From: JANPCX01 sp046049865
GTDB lineage: Bacteria > Pseudomonadota > Gammaproteobacteria > Burkholderiales > Burkholderiaceae_C
Direction: 5' to 3'
DNA length: 64,000 nucleotides
NCBI GenBank assembly: GCA_046049865.1
Contig: JBJOQO010000003.1
Span: 50,410 to 114,409 of the forward strand
This document shows, one piece after another, positions 49,606-58,532 of the stretch (its first letter is position 1; the number at the start of each line of letters is the position of its first letter). Under the pieces are notes generated by a model. That model was not told the DNA's origin. It made no database searches and saw only the letters and a program-made list of their open reading frames with translations. The position numbers and the translations under genes are program-made.

Positions 49606-50862
49606 ATGAACTGGCCCTACGAATTACAAGTTGGATGGCGCTACACCCGCTCAGGCAAAGCGGGCAGGCGCAACGGATTTATTTCCTTCATCTCTGGCGT
49701 GTCCATGCTGGGCATTGCCCTCGGTGTGGCGGCGCTGATCATCGTGCTGTCGGTGATGAATGGTTTTCAGAAAGAAGTTCGCGACCGCATGCTCTCGGTC
49801 ATTGCCCACGTAGAGGTGATGGCCCCCTTTGGCGCGGCCTTGCCCGACTGGCAAGCCACGGCCACCAAAGCCCGCCAAAACCCACAGGTGATTGGTGCGG
49901 CCCCTTTTGTGGCCACCCAAGCGCTGATTGCCCGGGGCGACGACATGCGCGGCGCGGTGGTGCGCGGCATCTTGCCCAACGAAGAAGCCAAGGTGACCGA
50001 CCTGGCGGCCCAGCTGCGCGACACCACGCTGGCCCAATTGGTGCCCGGAGGTTGGGGCGTGGTGTTGGGCGACGAGCTGGCGCGTGCTTTGGGTGTTCAG
50101 GTGGGCGACAAAGTCACTTTGGTGGCACCTGGCGGTCAAGTGACACCGGCAGGCGTGGTGCCCCGTCTGAAGCAACTCACCGTGGTCGGTACGTTTTTCG
50201 CCGGCCACTACGAGTACGACAGCGGATTGGCGCTGATGCACATGGAGGATGCCGCGAGGTTGTTTCGCACCGAAGGTCCCAATGGGGTGCAACTGCGCTT
50301 GAAGGACCTGCACCAGGCCCGCGAAGTAGCAGCGGAGCTGGAGGTGGCATTCGGCGGTGAAAACCAGGTGCGCGACTGGACGCGCACCAACAGGCAATGG
50401 TTCGATGCGGTTCAGATCGAAAAACGTCTGATGTTCATCATCCTGACCCTCATCGTGGCGGTGGCCGCCTTCAATTTGGTGTCGACCTTGGTGATGACGG
50501 TCACCGACAAACGCGCTGACATCGCTATTTTGCGAACCCTCGGCGCGAGTCCCCGTTCCATCATGGGCATCTTCATGGTGCAGGGCGCGGCTTCTGGTGT
50601 CATCGGTACTTTGAGCGGCGTCGGTTTGGGTTTGCTGGTGGCGTACAACATTGACGTCATCGTGCCCGCCATTGAACGGTTGTTGCAAACCAGTTTTTTG
50701 CCGGGCAGCATTTACCTCATCACCCGCATGCCCAGCGAGCCGCAAAGTGGCGACATTGTTCCCATTGCCATCATCTCCCTGGTGTTGGCGTTTTTAGCCA
50801 CGCTTTATCCCAGCTGGCGTGCCAGCCGTGTGCAACCGGCCGAGGCCTTGCGTTATGAATGA
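49606..50862 (+). CDS. lolC: lipoprotein-releasing ABC transporter permease LolC/LolE
   Basis: Encodes 418 residues. The opening ELQVGWRYTRSGKAGRRNGFISFISGVSMLGIALGVAALIIVLSVMNGFQKEV is the LolC/E signature. A large periplasmic domain and three C-terminal helices with TDKRADIAILRTLGASPRSIMGIFMVQG follow. A single LolC/E-type gene precedes lolD here, as in many betaproteobacteria with a homodimeric LolF-like arrangement. It releases mature lipoproteins from the inner membrane to LolA. Confidence 0.94.
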   Translation: MNWPYELQVGWRYTRSGKAGRRNGFISFISGVSMLGIALGVAALIIVLSVMNGFQKEVRDRMLSVIAHVEVMAPFGAALPDWQATATKARQNPQVIGAAPFVATQALIARGDDMRGAVVRGILPNEEAKVTDLAAQLRDTTLAQLVPGGWGVVLGDELARALGVQVGDKVTLVAPGGQVTPAGVVPRLKQLTVVGTFFAGHYEYDSGLALMHMEDAARLFRTEGPNGVQLRLKDLHQAREVAAELEVAFGGENQVRDWTRTNRQWFDAVQIEKRLMFIILTLIVAVAAFNLVSTLVMTVTDKRADIAILRTLGASPRSIMGIFMVQGAASGVIGTLSGVGLGLLVAYNIDVIVPAIERLLQTSFLPGSIYLITRMPSEPQSGDIVPIAIISLVLAFLATLYPSWRASRVQPAEALRYE

Positions 50863-51544
50863 AGCTGTCTCGTCTGCTTTGGTGCTTGAGGCCATCAACC
50901 TGCACAAACGTTTCACGGAAGGCACGCTGGATGTGGCCGTGCTCAAAGGGGTCGACCTGCAAGTGCCACGCGGTGAAACCTTGGCCATCGTCGGCGCGTC
51001 GGGTTCGGGCAAGAGCACACTCCTGCATGCCTTGGGCGGCCTGGAAGCGCCCACGCAGGGCAGCGTCAAACTGATGGAGCGTGATTTCGCACGCATGGAT
51101 GCGCAAGAACAAGGCCAGTGGCGCAACCAGCACCTGGGTTTTGTCTACCAGTTTCATCACCTGCTGCCCGAGTTCACCGCGCTGGACAACGTGGCCATGC
51201 CACTGCGCATTCGTCGCCTCCCCCAGCAACAGGCGCGGCAGCGGGCGCGTGACGTCTTGACCCAGGTGGGTTTGGGGGACCGTGTGGACCACCGCCCCTC
51301 GGAACTGTCAGGTGGCGAGCGCCAACGTGTGGCCTTGGCCCGTGCGCTCGCGGGCAACCCGTCCTGCGTGCTGGCCGACGAGCCCACCGGCAACCTCGAC
51401 CGGGGCACGGCGCAAGGGGTGTTCGACCTGATGCTCGACCTGGCCAAACGCCAAGGCACGGCCTTTGTGGTGGTGACCCACGACCAATCCTTGGCAGCGC
51501 GTTGTGACCGCGTGCTGCAGATGACGTCAGGTCGTTTGGCTTGA
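50855..51544 (+). CDS. lolD: lipoprotein-releasing ABC transporter ATP-binding protein LolD
   Basis: Encodes 229 residues from ATG 50855, overlapping the lolC end by 8 bases. Walker A is GASGSGKSTLLHALGG, the Lol-specific loop is LGFVYQFHHLLPEFTALDNVAMPL, the signature is LSGGERQRVALARAL and Walker B is CVLADEPTGNLD. It powers lipoprotein release with LolC. Confidence 0.95.
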   Translation: MNEAVSSALVLEAINLHKRFTEGTLDVAVLKGVDLQVPRGETLAIVGASGSGKSTLLHALGGLEAPTQGSVKLMERDFARMDAQEQGQWRNQHLGFVYQFHHLLPEFTALDNVAMPLRIRRLPQQQARQRARDVLTQVGLGDRVDHRPSELSGGERQRVALARALAGNPSCVLADEPTGNLDRGTAQGVFDLMLDLAKRQGTAFVVVTHDQSLAARCDRVLQMTSGRLA

Positions 51545-51574
51545 CGTCCAACGTCCATTCAAAAAAACAGCGCC

Positions 51575-52900
51575 TCAATGCAATTTGATGCGCGGCCTGT
51601 GCGTGCGGTCAATCAACTCTGACAAGGTGATCAGACAAGTTTTGCGCCAACCGCCCAGTGCCAGCTGGTGCTGTTTGTGCAGGCCCCAGTACATGAACTT
51701 GGCCAAATAACCTTCGATGAACAAGCTCCCTTGGGTGAGGCTGCCCATCAGGCTGCCCACAGACGAGTACTCCGACAACGACACCAAAGAGCCTTGGTCT
51801 TTGTAGATGAAGGGCGGTGCCTCGCGCGCGGTTTGTCCTCCCAATCCGACGAGCGCAGGCAGGTGCTTCTTCAAGTACATGGCCTGTTGGTAGGCGGACT
51901 GGGCGCGCGGTGGCACCGTGCTGCCGTCGGGCTGCGGGCAGGCTGCGCAGTCACCAAAAGCATAGATGCTCGCGTCACGTGTGGTTTGCAACTGGTTGTT
52001 CACCACCAGTTGATTCAAGCGGTTGGTTTCCAGAACATCGTCCCCGCCCAACTGGGTGAGGAAGGCATTGGCTTTGACGCCTGCAGCCCACACGGTGAGG
52101 GTGCTTTGAATCACCTTGCCACTGGCCATCTTGACGCTGTCTTCAGTCACTTCCACCACTTTTTCGTTGGTGTGCACTTCGATCGCCAGCTTGCGCAGTT
52201 CGCGCACGGCCGCCGTGCTCAGGCGCTCAGGCAATTGGGACAGCACACGCGGTGCGGCCTCGACCAACACGATTTGCAGGTCTTTTTCGGGATGGATGTT
52301 GTCAAAGCCGAAACTCGCCAGTACACGGGCTGAGGCGTGCAACTCGGCCGCCAATTCCACGCCCGTGGCACCGGCCCCAACGATGGTGACGGTGAGGCGT
52401 CCTGAACCCGCCGCTCGCGGCACGCTTTGGGCGCGGATGCAGGCATTGATCAATCGGTCGTTGAAACGTTTAGCCGCCATCGGGCTGTCGAGTTTGATCG
52501 TGTGCTCTTGCGCCCCGAGGGTGCCGAAGTCGTTGGTTTGGCTGCCCACGGCAACCACCAAGGTGTCGTAGGCCAAGGTTTGTGCGGGCGTGATCTCGCG
52601 GCCTGCGTCGTCATGGCTGGCGGCGAGTTGAATGCGTTTTTCTCTCCGGTCGATGCCCGCCAGGCTGCCCAGCCGAAACTTGAAATGGTTCCAGCGGGCT
52701 TGGGCCAGGTATTCAATTTCTTCGGCGTGGGTGTCGAAACTGCCTGCGGCGAGCTGGTGCAAGAGCGGTTTCCACACATGGGTGCGTGCCGCATCGACCA
52801 AGGTGATTTCGGCCTTGCCGCTGCGGCCCCATTTTTTCCCCAACTGTGTGGCCAAAGCCAGGCCGCCAGCGCCGCCTCCCACGATGACAATGCGGTGCAT
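51575..52900 (-). CDS. ndh: type II NADH dehydrogenase-like FAD-dependent oxidoreductase
   Basis: Encodes 441 residues from ATG 52900. The FAD site is IVIVGGGAGGLALATQLGKK, then TLVDAARTHVWKPLLHQLAAGSF, the second nucleotide site GAGATGVELAAELH and a late YAFGDCAACPQPDGSTVPPRAQSAYQQA. The C-terminal segment KFMYWGLHKQHQLALGG is typical of membrane-bound NDH-2. It transfers electrons from NADH to quinone without pumping protons. It stands alone between lolD and the PBP gene. Confidence 0.88.
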   Translation of the reverse strand: MHRIVIVGGGAGGLALATQLGKKWGRSGKAEITLVDAARTHVWKPLLHQLAAGSFDTHAEEIEYLAQARWNHFKFRLGSLAGIDRREKRIQLAASHDDAGREITPAQTLAYDTLVVAVGSQTNDFGTLGAQEHTIKLDSPMAAKRFNDRLINACIRAQSVPRAAGSGRLTVTIVGAGATGVELAAELHASARVLASFGFDNIHPEKDLQIVLVEAAPRVLSQLPERLSTAAVRELRKLAIEVHTNEKVVEVTEDSVKMASGKVIQSTLTVWAAGVKANAFLTQLGGDDVLETNRLNQLVVNNQLQTTRDASIYAFGDCAACPQPDGSTVPPRAQSAYQQAMYLKKHLPALVGLGGQTAREAPPFIYKDQGSLVSLSEYSSVGSLMGSLTQGSLFIEGYLAKFMYWGLHKQHQLALGGWRKTCLITLSELIDRTHRPRIKLH

Positions 52901-52953
52901 AAACTTTTCCTTTTTTGGTTTTCGATAGACAGCGAATTTAATGCTGCAAGGTG

Positions 52954-55455
52954 TCAATTGCCTGAATAGATGGAAGGCGTGGGCTCAAGACTCAGTTTGG
53001 TCGGGGGTTTTACCGCAGCGGGTGCAGGGCTCGGTGTGGCAACTGTCGACGGAAGCAGTGGGGCGTCTGGCGGTGTGGCGTTCGCATCCGCAGGGGCATC
53101 CAACCCCAAGCTGCGCACACCGCCGCCCTCGGCCCACTCTTCATAGACCCATTCACCATGGCCGAACACGCCTTGGCGCGGTGCCAGACCGTCGGGTGCT
53201 GCGTCGGTCATGATGGGCACATCACGCAGCACGGCTTTCATGTAGCTGATCCATGCCGGCAGGGCCAAGCTGGCCCCCGAGGCGCGGCTGCCTAGGCTGC
53301 GCGGTTCGTCGTGCCCCATCCACACCACCGCCACCACGGTGTGCTGAAAACCGGCGAACCACACATCGGCTGCTGCCTGGGTGGTGCCGGTTTTGCCGTA
53401 GAGGTCGGGGCGCTGCAACTCTTTTTGCGCGCGGGCGGCGCTGCCGGTTTGGGTGACCTCTTGCAGCAACTGGCGCGTCAGGTAGGCGTTGCGCTCAGAG
53501 ACCACACGGTTTTTTTCATCGAATGGCGCGGGTGCCGGCGCTTCAAACAATACCTGGCCCTGGGCATCGGTGATGCGCTCGATCATGACCGGGGTGACGG
53601 CATGGCCGCCATTGGCCAGCGCCGCATAGGCCGTGGCCATTTGCATGGGGGTGGTGCTGCCGGTGCCCAGGGCCAGACTGAGGTTGTCGGGTTGGCGATC
53701 CAGGTCGAACCCAAACCGCGCCAGCCACTGCCTGGCCGGGCCCACGCCCACATGCTGCAACAGCCGCAAACTCACCAGGTTTTTGGACTGCGCCAAGGCG
53801 CGCCGAACGGTGATGGGGCCATCAAACTGGCCATCGGCATTACGTGGGTTCCAGGCCCGTGCGTCGTCGGCGGACAGGTTGGACAAGTTCAGCAAAGGCG
53901 CATCGTTGACCAAGGTGTCGGGCATCACGCCGTGCTCAAACGCGGCGGAATAAATGAAGGGCTTGAGTGTGGAGCCGGGTTGCCGCCACGCCTGCGTGGC
54001 GTGGTTGAAGGGCTGGCGTGCAAAATCAAAACTGCCCACCAAGGCGCGGACATGGCCGGTTTGCGGATCCAGCGCTACAAAGGCGGCCTGCGCTTGCGGC
54101 CATTGCGACACCGCCCAAGCACCGCTTGTGTTTTGCATCACCCGAATGATGGCCCCCCGGCGCAGCGCAATTTTGCTGGGCGCTTGGGGGCCTAAGGCCG
54201 CCTGCACCCAGCGCAAGCCGTCCCCGCTGATGCGCACCACCTCGCCACTGGCCAGTTGCACCACCACCTCCTTCGGGTGGGCTTGCAACACGATGGCCAG
54301 ACGCAGCAAATCGTGGTCGCGTAAATCTTTCAATGCGGAGGCGGCTGCGGCTTGGGCCAGTTCTGGGTCGTCGGGCAGGGCCTCAAAATCGTCCGGGCCG
54401 CGCCAGGCTTGTTGTCGGTCTTGACTCAAGAGGGCGCTGCGCGTGGCGCTCCAGGCCGCTTGTTGATCGGCGGCGATGAGGGTGGTGGTCACCTTCAGGC
54501 CACGTGTGTATGCCTCTTGGCCAAAGCGTGCATACACAATTTGGCGTGCCAGTTCGGCCACATGGTCGGCCCGCAGTGCAGGCGTGCTGGTGGCCACTGA
54601 AGTGCCGAGCGACGGCTTGCGCACCTGGAGAACTTCTTCCCGCGCTTGACTCCATTGGTCCTTTGTGAGCATGTCCAAGTCCAGCATGCGTTTAAGCACC
54701 AACAACTGCCTGTTGCGTGCGCGCTCTGCGTTGGTGATGGGGTTGGCAAACGCTGGGTTTTGCGGCAAACCCGCCAGCATCGCACTCTCGGCCACGCTGA
54801 GCTCCTCCAGCGTTTTGCCGAAGTACACCTGGGCCGCCGCACCAAAACCATAGGCGCGGTGGCCCAGGTAAATTTGGTTCATGTAAAGCTCAAGAATCTC
54901 GTCCTTGGACAGTTCACGCTCCATGCGCCAGGCCAAGAGCGCCTCTTTGAGTTTTCGCTCCAGTGTGCGGCGCGAGGACAAAAAGAAGTTGCGCGCCACT
55001 TGCTGCGTGATCGTGGAGGCCCCCTGGGGCCTGCCCGCCGCCAAACCCACCGCATTGCCCGTGTTCACGAGCACCGCACGGATCACACCCAACCAGTCCA
55101 CACCCTGGTGACTGCGAAAGCGTGCGTCTTCAATCCCGAGCACAGCGTTTTGCAGCGTCAAAGGAATGTCGCTGATGGGCACAAAAATGCGCCGCTCAGA
55201 ACCAAACTGGGCCAGCTCCACACCGTCGTGACTCAGCACTTGCAAGTGCTGGATGGGCCGGTAGTTCACCGCTTTGTCCAGCGGTGGCAGCGAGGGCCAC
55301 AACCAAGCCAGCGTGGCGGCCAGAGTGATGGCACCCAGCACCATCCCACCCAGCAAGCCAAGCGCTGCCCACCGCAACCACATCAGAGGTCGTGTGCTGC
55401 GGAAGATTGAATACAGGCTGCGCAGGCGAGAAGGCGAGGGTGAGGGAGAGTTCAT
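52954..55455 (-). CDS. mrcA: class A penicillin-binding protein (PBP1a-type transglycosylase/transpeptidase)
   Basis: Encodes 833 residues. One membrane anchor lies at about 28-53. The glycosyltransferase domain shows Glu109-Asp110 in GIEDARFRSHQG, QGASTITQQ (144-152) and the RKLKEA segment. The transpeptidase has Ser495 in STLK, SKN (557-559) and KTG (688-690). It polymerises and crosslinks peptidoglycan in the periplasm. The C-terminal tail is Ala/Pro-rich. The E. coli PBP1a OB-like insertion is reduced to a segment around 390-440. It could also be called a PBP1a paralogue. Confidence 0.92.
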   Translation of the reverse strand: MNSPSPSPSRLRSLYSIFRSTRPLMWLRWAALGLLGGMVLGAITLAATLAWLWPSLPPLDKAVNYRPIQHLQVLSHDGVELAQFGSERRIFVPISDIPLTLQNAVLGIEDARFRSHQGVDWLGVIRAVLVNTGNAVGLAAGRPQGASTITQQVARNFFLSSRRTLERKLKEALLAWRMERELSKDEILELYMNQIYLGHRAYGFGAAAQVYFGKTLEELSVAESAMLAGLPQNPAFANPITNAERARNRQLLVLKRMLDLDMLTKDQWSQAREEVLQVRKPSLGTSVATSTPALRADHVAELARQIVYARFGQEAYTRGLKVTTTLIAADQQAAWSATRSALLSQDRQQAWRGPDDFEALPDDPELAQAAAASALKDLRDHDLLRLAIVLQAHPKEVVVQLASGEVVRISGDGLRWVQAALGPQAPSKIALRRGAIIRVMQNTSGAWAVSQWPQAQAAFVALDPQTGHVRALVGSFDFARQPFNHATQAWRQPGSTLKPFIYSAAFEHGVMPDTLVNDAPLLNLSNLSADDARAWNPRNADGQFDGPITVRRALAQSKNLVSLRLLQHVGVGPARQWLARFGFDLDRQPDNLSLALGTGSTTPMQMATAYAALANGGHAVTPVMIERITDAQGQVLFEAPAPAPFDEKNRVVSERNAYLTRQLLQEVTQTGSAARAQKELQRPDLYGKTGTTQAAADVWFAGFQHTVVAVVWMGHDEPRSLGSRASGASLALPAWISYMKAVLRDVPIMTDAAPDGLAPRQGVFGHGEWVYEEWAEGGGVRSLGLDAPADANATPPDAPLLPSTVATPSPAPAAVKPPTKLSLEPTPSIYSGN

Positions 55456-55535
55456 CAGGTCACGGGTTGATCGTTGCCGGCATTATCCGCAAGCGGTGCC
55501 GGCTGCGCGTGTCACAGCGCAGCACTTGTTAATAG

Positions 55536-55551
55536 TTCGCATATTTGCTAA
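55536..55551. promoter_or_regulatory. candidate operator of the higBA module
   Basis: TTCGCATATTTGCTAA is an imperfect palindrome (12 of 16 positions symmetric). It lies 8 bases before the toxin start. It overlaps the expected -10 region (CATATT), which is the usual place for HigA autoregulation. Confidence 0.45.
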
Positions 55552-55559
55552 CCTGCTGC

Positions 55560-55886
55560 ATGCCGTTCGATATCGACTATTTCCACGGGCGTGTCCTTGC
55601 CGAAATCGAGCGTTGGCCTGCGGATGTACTCGCCGATTACGCGCATCTCTTGGAACTTCTCACTGAACATGGCCCGAACTTGCGGCTGCCGCATTCGCGG
55701 GCCTTCGGCGATGGGTTATTCGAGCTTCGGCCTCGTGGTCGCTCTGGTATCGGGCGAGCGTTTTATTGTTTCTTGGTGGGGCGGCGTATCGTTGTTTTGC
55801 ATGCCTTCATCAAGAAAACGCAGCAGACACCCGAAAAAGAATTGAAGTTGGCGCGTAAGCGCATGAAGGAGTTGCAAGATGGCTGA
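55560..55886 (+). CDS. higB: HigB/RelE-type toxin (phage Gp49-like)
   Basis: Encodes 108 residues from ATG 55560. The fold signature is DYFHGRVLAEIERWPADVLADYAHLLELLTEHGPNLRLPHSRAFGDGLFELRP, with the later FYCFLVGRRIVVLHAFIKKTQQTPEKELKLARKRMKE typical of Gp49-like HigB. It would cleave mRNA at the ribosome. It lies upstream of its antitoxin and overlaps it by 8 bases, the normal higBA order. Confidence 0.88.
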   Translation: MPFDIDYFHGRVLAEIERWPADVLADYAHLLELLTEHGPNLRLPHSRAFGDGLFELRPRGRSGIGRAFYCFLVGRRIVVLHAFIKKTQQTPEKELKLARKRMKELQDG

Positions 55887-56196
55887 ACTGAAGTACACCC
55901 CGGTTCCTCATGATCACAAGGCATTTCTGGCCAAGGCTCGCAAGCGCAAAGGCTTTTCCGAGGCTTACGAGGCACTCGCCCTGGAGTACGAACTTGCCAA
56001 GCAAATGCTCAAGGCAAGATCAAAGGCCGGTTTGACGCAAGACGCGGTGGCCGAACGGATGGGCACGACCAAAAGCACGGTGTCTCGGCTGGAAGCTGCC
56101 GGTAAGCACGCCCCTTCAGTGACCACACTGGCTCGTTATGCGCAAGCCGTGGGCTGCGAGCTGCAAATCAAGTTGGTTCGCCCTCGTAGCGTCTGA
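55879..56196 (+). CDS. higA: HigA-type XRE antitoxin
   Basis: Encodes 105 residues. The helix-turn-helix domain is ARSKAGLTQDAVAERMGTTKSTVSRLEAAGKHAPSVTTLARYAQAVGCELQIKLV. The N-terminal half (residues 1-40) probably wraps the toxin. It should neutralise HigB and repress the operon at the palindrome before higB. Confidence 0.9.
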   Translation: MAELKYTPVPHDHKAFLAKARKRKGFSEAYEALALEYELAKQMLKARSKAGLTQDAVAERMGTTKSTVSRLEAAGKHAPSVTTLARYAQAVGCELQIKLVRPRSV

Positions 56197-56282
56197 AAAA
56201 TAATGGTGTTGATGTCGCAAAAACAAGTTTCATGCGGCCTTCAGACCGCTAGCGCCGCCGGATTGAGGGGTGCAGGCGGCGG

Positions 56283-56321
56283 TGTTACGCAGCAAAACTG
56301 TCGGCCGATAACAAGTCAGGC
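56283..56321 (+). other. short segment resembling integron attI1 (uncertain)
   Basis: TGTTACGCAGCA (56283-56294) followed by ACAAGTCAGGC (56311-56321) resembles the 3' end of class 1 integron attI1 as I remember it (TGTTACGCAGCA ... ACAAAGTTAGGC). The small exported-protein gene begins 11 bases later, as cassette genes do. No integrase gene and no clear attC are seen, so this may be chance. Confidence 0.25.
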
Positions 56322-56331
56322 GACTGACATC

Positions 56332-56769
56332 ATGCAAATCGCCCTTGCCCTGCTGTTCGTCGGTCTGATGGCGCCAGTGCATTCAACTCCGCCCCCATTC
56401 AATCTCGGTGATGTTTGGATGGAGCACTCAGTGTGCGACGGGGATCGTTTTCTATCGGGGGGCCTCCAAAATCTTAAGGCTGAGAGCCGAGACATTTGGT
56501 GGGACGATACGCCGGAACTCCCAAGACACTCCCGAATCATCTTGCGAGTCACGAACTTCACCACGGAATCTGTAGAGTTCCAATCTTATTTCTGGCGTAG
56601 CCCTAGAGGAGTCCACGAGACTGGTCAAAACTTTGTCGCAGCGATCGGTCGAACATCTGAACTTCCGTTTGTCGGCAATCGCGCCCAGCCTCTTGTCCTG
56701 CGAGTCAAGCTTTGGGGTCCGCGCGGATTGCCAAAGTACTTCGAAGGCGTTGCGTGCAAATCTGGCTGA
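56332..56769 (+). CDS. exported small protein of unknown function
   Basis: Encodes 145 residues from ATG 56332; the frame is open further left without protein-like sequence. A signal peptide (MQIALALLFVGLMAPVHS) is followed by a beta-rich domain with two Cys (EHSVCDGD and GVACKSG, the latter at the very end). These could pair in the periplasm. Base and codon use look less GC-rich than those of the flanking reductase. I do not recognise the family. Confidence 0.6.
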   Translation: MQIALALLFVGLMAPVHSTPPPFNLGDVWMEHSVCDGDRFLSGGLQNLKAESRDIWWDDTPELPRHSRIILRVTNFTTESVEFQSYFWRSPRGVHETGQNFVAAIGRTSELPFVGNRAQPLVLRVKLWGPRGLPKYFEGVACKSG

Positions 56770-56864
56770 ACGCAGCCTCCAAACCCTTCAATGCAGAGGA
56801 CGTCACCCGGCAAGCTGGGCGCCGTCTCTCATCTCAAACGGTATCCCGGCTTCAAGAGGTTCAA

Positions 56865-57926
56865 ATGAAACACCGTTCTTTAGCCCACAGCGACTTGCGG
56901 ATCAGCCCCATTTGTTTGGGCACCATGACCTTTGGTGAGCAAGTGGCGCGTGATGATGCCCACGCCATCTTGGACAGCGCCTTGGCCCAAGGCATCAATT
57001 TCATCGACACCGCCGAGATGTATTCGGTGCCCGCGAAGGCAGAAACCTTTGGTGCGACGGAGACCATCATTGGCCAGTGGTTTGCCAAGCGGCCTGGGGT
57101 GCGCCAACAGGTGGTGCTGGCGACCAAAGTGGCGGGCCCATCGCGCAACATGGGTTGGATCCGAAATGGCGCCACTGACTTGAAGCCGGAACACATCGTG
57201 CACGCGTGCGACGACAGCCTGCGCCGTCTGCAAACGGATGTGATCGACCTCTACCAAATCCACTGGCCCAACCGCAATGCGCCGTCCTTCGGAGCGCTGT
57301 ATTTCGATCCGGCGAACGACCGCGAATTCACCTCCATCCATGCCCAACTGGAGGCTTTGTCCTCGTTGGTGAAAGCGGGCAAGGTGCGTTACATCGGCCT
57401 GTCCAATGAAACCCCATGGGGCGTGAGCGAGTTTGTGCGTGTGGCGGCGAAACATGGCTTGCCCAAGATTGTCAGCGTGCAGAACCCCTATGCACTCAAC
57501 AGCCGCGCGGTCGACAACGGTTTGGATGAAACGCTTTGCCGGGAAGGCATCGCGCTGTTGGCTTACTCACCTTTGGCCTTTGGCACCTTGACGGGCAAGT
57601 ACGACGAGGTGGGCTTTGACTCCCCACACGACAAACCCGGCCGCATTGCGGTGTACGACTCCATGAAGGTGCAGCGCTGGGCCCGCCCCGAGGCGCTGCA
57701 AGCCAGCCGCCTTTACAACGCTTTGGCGCGCCGCCATGGCCTCACACCCACCGCCATGGCATTGGCGTTCTGCTACCACTCATGGCGCGTCACCAGCACC
57801 ATCATTGGTGTGACGAACCAGGCGCAGCTCAGGGACAACCTGGCCGCTTGGGGTACCACCTTGTCGCCCGAACTCTTGGCTGAGATTGATGCCATTCGCT
57901 GGTTGCACCGTGATCCGGCGCAGTGA
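56865..57926 (+). CDS. aldo/keto reductase (Tas-like)
   Basis: Encodes 353 residues from ATG 56865, with AAGAGG upstream. The catalytic tetrad is visible: Asp and Tyr in FIDTAEMYSV, Lys in LATKVAG and His in YQIHWPNR. The C-terminal STIIGVTNQAQLRDNL binds NADPH. Length and motifs match the E. coli Tas subgroup. The substrate is unknown. Confidence 0.92.
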   Translation: MKHRSLAHSDLRISPICLGTMTFGEQVARDDAHAILDSALAQGINFIDTAEMYSVPAKAETFGATETIIGQWFAKRPGVRQQVVLATKVAGPSRNMGWIRNGATDLKPEHIVHACDDSLRRLQTDVIDLYQIHWPNRNAPSFGALYFDPANDREFTSIHAQLEALSSLVKAGKVRYIGLSNETPWGVSEFVRVAAKHGLPKIVSVQNPYALNSRAVDNGLDETLCREGIALLAYSPLAFGTLTGKYDEVGFDSPHDKPGRIAVYDSMKVQRWARPEALQASRLYNALARRHGLTPTAMALAFCYHSWRVTSTIIGVTNQAQLRDNLAAWGTTLSPELLAEIDAIRWLHRDPAQ

Positions 57927-57990
57927 GGGTGTTGGTGCGATGCTGTGGTTGGCAGGACGCGCTGTTGGAGTGTGTCCTCGGTTGCGGAAG

Positions 57991-58458
57991 ACCGCGCCGG
58001 GTCTCGGCCCGGCGGCCGAGTAACTTTCTTTGCTGGTGCAAAGAAAGTCACCAAAGAAACACCTGAACACCAGCCTATTTGGTGAGAGGTGGCTTGGCGC
58101 TGGAGCACAGACGTGGGGTCTGGGGTTCGGCCAGTGGCCACTGGCGTTCGGGCGACGTTTTCGGCGCGTCTCTTCGAGACATTGCCTCACGCTTGGTTTG
58201 CGCTCCTGTGCTCGTCATTCCCGCCTGAGCAGGAATGACAGTGGCGGCGGGCAATCAGTGACGGAAGAACAAGCCTTTAACGTTGCCGTGAATGCTTGTT
58301 GCTACTGACCGAACAACTCGTTGTAACCGGGCCAATTGGTTGAGCCACCTCCGCTCAAATAGGCTGGTGTTCAGGTGCTTCTTTGCTTACTTTCTTGCAC
58401 CAGCAAGAAAGTGAGGCGCCAGCCGGGGCGCATTCCCGGCGCGGTGTATCGCGCCAAG
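57991..58458. repeat. about 470-bp element bounded by long imperfect inverted repeats
   Basis: The left arm (about 57991-58100) and the right arm (about 58345-58458) are inverted copies. They share CACCTGAACACCAGCCTATTTG, TTTGCTGGTGCAAAGAAAGT-like and ACCGCGCCGGG segments in the same order. The middle contains a folded single-ended relative of the 100-bp repeat ends (58213-58239). No protein in the middle looks real; the open frames there only translate repeats. It fills most of the 606-base gap before the EamA gene. Confidence 0.75.
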
Positions 58459-58532
58459 ACTGTCCTCCACCAATGCCTCGAAAGCACTCCCACCAACAGC
58501 TTGAACTTCAAAGGGCAGTGGCCCCAGAAAAC

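Noticed and set aside
49651..50745. 364-residue minus-strand frame opposite lolC
   Set aside because: Antisense shadow with reversed-codon composition and no recognisable domain.
58030..58308. 92-residue open frame inside the 58-kb inverted-repeat element
   Set aside because: It translates repeat sequence and has no domain or ribosome site.
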